From an uncultured Faecalibacterium sp. (GTDB taxonomy: Bacteria; Bacillota; Clostridia; Oscillospirales; Ruminococcaceae), in NCBI GenBank assembly GCA_934511465.1, contig CAKSWG010000031.1, forward strand, positions 1-22,869: a stretch of DNA of 22,869 nt. The letters run 5' to 3'. Under the pieces are notes generated by a model, which was given only the letters and a program-made list of their open reading frames with translations, was not told where the DNA came from and made no database searches. Below are positions 21,988 to 22,869 of this stretch, piece after piece. Numbering within the stretch: position 1 is the stretch's first letter; each line of letters begins with the position of its first letter. Position numbers and translations under genes: made by a program.

Positions 21988-22016
21988 ATTATAGCATAGT
22001 TCTGCACAGAATGCAA
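21988..22016 (-). promoter_or_regulatory. Promoter of the riboswitch-cbiK transcript
   Basis: Minus strand: -35 TTGCAT (22011-22016), a 17-nt spacer and extended -10 TGCTATAAT, with TATAAT at 21988-21993. The predicted start is about 15 nt before riboswitch stem P1. The -35 box overlaps the T tract of the HPt gene's terminator. Confidence 0.8.
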
Positions 22017-22055
22017 CAAAAAACGGCATCCTTCCGCTGCCGGAAAGACGCCGTT
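22014..22055 (-). terminator. Terminator of the HPt gene
   Basis: A 15-nt stem, 22022-22036 with 22041-22055 (AACGGCATCCTTCCG with CGGAAAGACGCCGTT, a few mismatches), has a 4-nt loop. On the minus strand TTTTTTGTTG follows. It begins 14 nt after the HPt stop codon. Confidence 0.8.
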
Positions 22056-22068
22056 GCTCCTATTTTGA

Positions 22069-22416
22069 TCACTCCAGCGCGCTGATCGCATCCATTGTGA
22101 TGCGGTACTGCCGGGACACATCGGCAAACAGTGCATCCGCACCTTCCAGTGTGCCCGCGCGCAGCACTTCGGTAAGGTCGTAGGTCGGGCGGTAGAGACT
22201 GGTAAAGCCCAAGTTCTGGCATACGCCCTTGAGGGTGTGTGCCGCGCGGAAGGCTTCCTTCACGTTCTGCTCTGCCAGCGCCTGCTCCAGCTTTGGGTAG
22301 CTGTCATCCTTCAAAAACATCAGCGCAAATTTGCGGATCATTGCTTCGCTGTACAGCCGCTTGAGCACATCCTCGTAATCCGCACCCATCTGTTTATAAC
22401 ATTCCTGAATCGTCAT
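22069..22416 (-). CDS. HPt (histidine phosphotransfer) domain protein
   Basis: The 115-aa protein is a stand-alone HPt four-helix bundle. The motif FRAAHTLKGVCQNLGF holds the His that accepts a phosphoryl group from a response regulator or hybrid kinase. Such proteins relay phosphate between two-component parts; no kinase or regulator is in the window, so the partner is unknown. The start MTIQECYKQ is chosen because related proteins begin there; the frame opens 19 codons earlier at 22473, in an Arg/Lys-rich stretch with no ribosome site. The chosen start itself has only a weak one. It has its own promoter and terminator and no clear link to cobalamin. Confidence 0.85.
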   Translation of the reverse strand: MTIQECYKQMGADYEDVLKRLYSEAMIRKFALMFLKDDSYPKLEQALAEQNVKEAFRAAHTLKGVCQNLGFTSLYRPTYDLTEVLRAGTLEGADALFADVSRQYRITMDAISALE

Positions 22417-22502
22417 GACTTCTTGCCGCGCCTTTCTTTTTCTTTGTCTGCTTGGCCGCCCAAAGCGCAGCATGTTTGTTGCGTATTTGTTGCAGTGGCA
22501 AT

Positions 22503-22531
22503 ACTATATCATACCTCCTGCCGTTTTTCAA
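22503..22531 (-). promoter_or_regulatory. Probable promoter of the HPt gene
   Basis: Minus strand: -35 TTGAAA (22526-22531), a 17-nt spacer and extended -10 TGATATAGT, with TATAGT at 22503-22508. It would give a leader of about 80 nt before the HPt start. Confidence 0.55.
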
Positions 22532-22741
22532 TCCGGAAACGAAAAGTCTTGCATTTTTCACATATTTTTCCGAGTTTTTCCGGCATTTCGCCCCAGATTT
22601 TACGGTTTTCCCGCCCGTTTCTCCGGCGCCGCGCGCGCCCAGCCGTAATACCTTATTATAGAACAACCCTTCCGCTCAGGACCGCTTTTGCGCAGCTCCC
22701 GCCTGCCGGCAAAAACTTTTGCAGAAAAAGTCAAAAAACAG
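22532..22741. other. Intergenic stretch between divergent HPt and tRNA-Tyr genes
   Basis: No gene is seen. The stretch is pyrimidine-rich on the plus strand, with runs such as TTTTTC. One TATAAT on the minus strand at 22655-22660 lacks a good -35. Short open frames on both strands look like chance. Confidence 0.5.
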
Positions 22742-22770
22742 TTGACAAACCTGTTTTGCCATGCTAAAAT
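22742..22770 (+). promoter_or_regulatory. Promoter of the tRNA-Tyr gene
   Basis: A perfect -35 TTGACA (22742-22747), a 17-nt spacer and an extended -10 TGCTAAAAT (TAAAAT at 22765-22770) lie 35 nt before the tRNA. A GC-rich, discriminator-like stretch follows. Confidence 0.85.
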
Positions 22771-22805
22771 AAGCAAGTCGTCCGGCGGACGAAACAAATG
22801 AATAT

Positions 22806-22869
22806 GGGCGTGTTCCCGAGTGGCCAATGGGGACAGACTGTAAATCTGCTGCTTTCAGCTTCGGTGGTT
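22806..22869 (+). tRNA. tRNA-Tyr (GTA), cut by the window edge
   Basis: The sequence starts with acceptor strand GGGCGTG, then the D arm TTCCCGAGTGGCCAATGGG and the anticodon loop CTGTAAA with anticodon GTA. A long variable arm (GCT/AGC stem) marks a class II tRNA, as in bacterial tRNA-Tyr. The T arm begins GGTGGTT and then the window ends, so the 3' part is missing. The first anticodon-stem pair appears to be A27-C43, a mismatch. Confidence 0.93.

Noticed and set aside
22655..22660. TATAAT on the minus strand as an alternative HPt promoter
   Set aside because: No recognisable -35 box at 16-18 nt; the TTGAAA/TATAGT pair at 22503-22531 is better spaced.
22394..22666. 90-residue minus-strand open frame upstream of the HPt gene
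   Set aside because: It is Lys/Arg/Gly-rich, overlaps the HPt promoter and the HPt start, and resembles no family.
1..22869. CRISPR array, insertion-sequence transposase or prophage genes
   Set aside because: No regularly spaced direct repeats and no transposase, integrase or phage protein were seen in any frame.

Overview
The window is a GC-rich stretch of a gut-type Firmicutes chromosome. Protein flavour, extended -10 promoters and a palindromic intergenic element of a type I associate with Faecalibacterium and relatives suggest Ruminococcaceae/Oscillospirales; this is inference, not a database match. Almost everything lies on the minus strand and belongs to anaerobic (early cobalt insertion) cobalamin biosynthesis.

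Layout in transcription order (right to left): a partial tRNA-Tyr on the plus strand at the right edge; a small HPt phosphotransfer protein with its own promoter and terminator; a class I cobalamin riboswitch (21780-21967) with promoter and downstream terminator; a lipoprotein form of the cobaltochelatase CbiK, closed by a terminator. A second promoter near 20290 then starts a run of about 19 kb: a lipoprotein with two beta-type repeats, an ABC solute-binding lipoprotein, a FecCD/BtuC-type permease, an ABC ATPase fused in frame to CbiD, then CbiL, CbiF, CbiG, CbiH, CbiJ, CbiET, CbiA, CobT, CobU, CobS, a short CobU-like protein, a CobC-type phosphatase, CbiB, CobD, CbiP and CbiC. From the permease to cbiC nearly every junction is a 4-17 nt overlap, most often ATGA. 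An AlkA-type DNA glycosylase lies 96 nt further on, with no clear terminator before it; a strong terminator follows it at 331-372.

Together the genes cover cobalt insertion into sirohydrochlorin (CbiK), all C-methylations and ring contraction (CbiL, H, F, G, D, J, ET, C), a,c-diamide and side-chain amidation (CbiA, CbiP), aminopropanol attachment (CobD, CbiB) and nucleotide loop assembly (CobU, CobS, CobT, CobC). Not in the window: precorrin-2/sirohydrochlorin synthesis, a corrinoid adenosyltransferase and a CbiMNQO cobalt importer. A surface system (two lipoproteins plus ABC importer) and a predicted extracellular CbiK stand at the front of the pathway, which is the least expected part of the locus.

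The left 330 bases hold the possible tail of a plus-strand gene, its terminator, a 21-nt piece with the exact geometry of a tRNA 3' end (possible integration footprint) and a palindrome-dense non-coding stretch.
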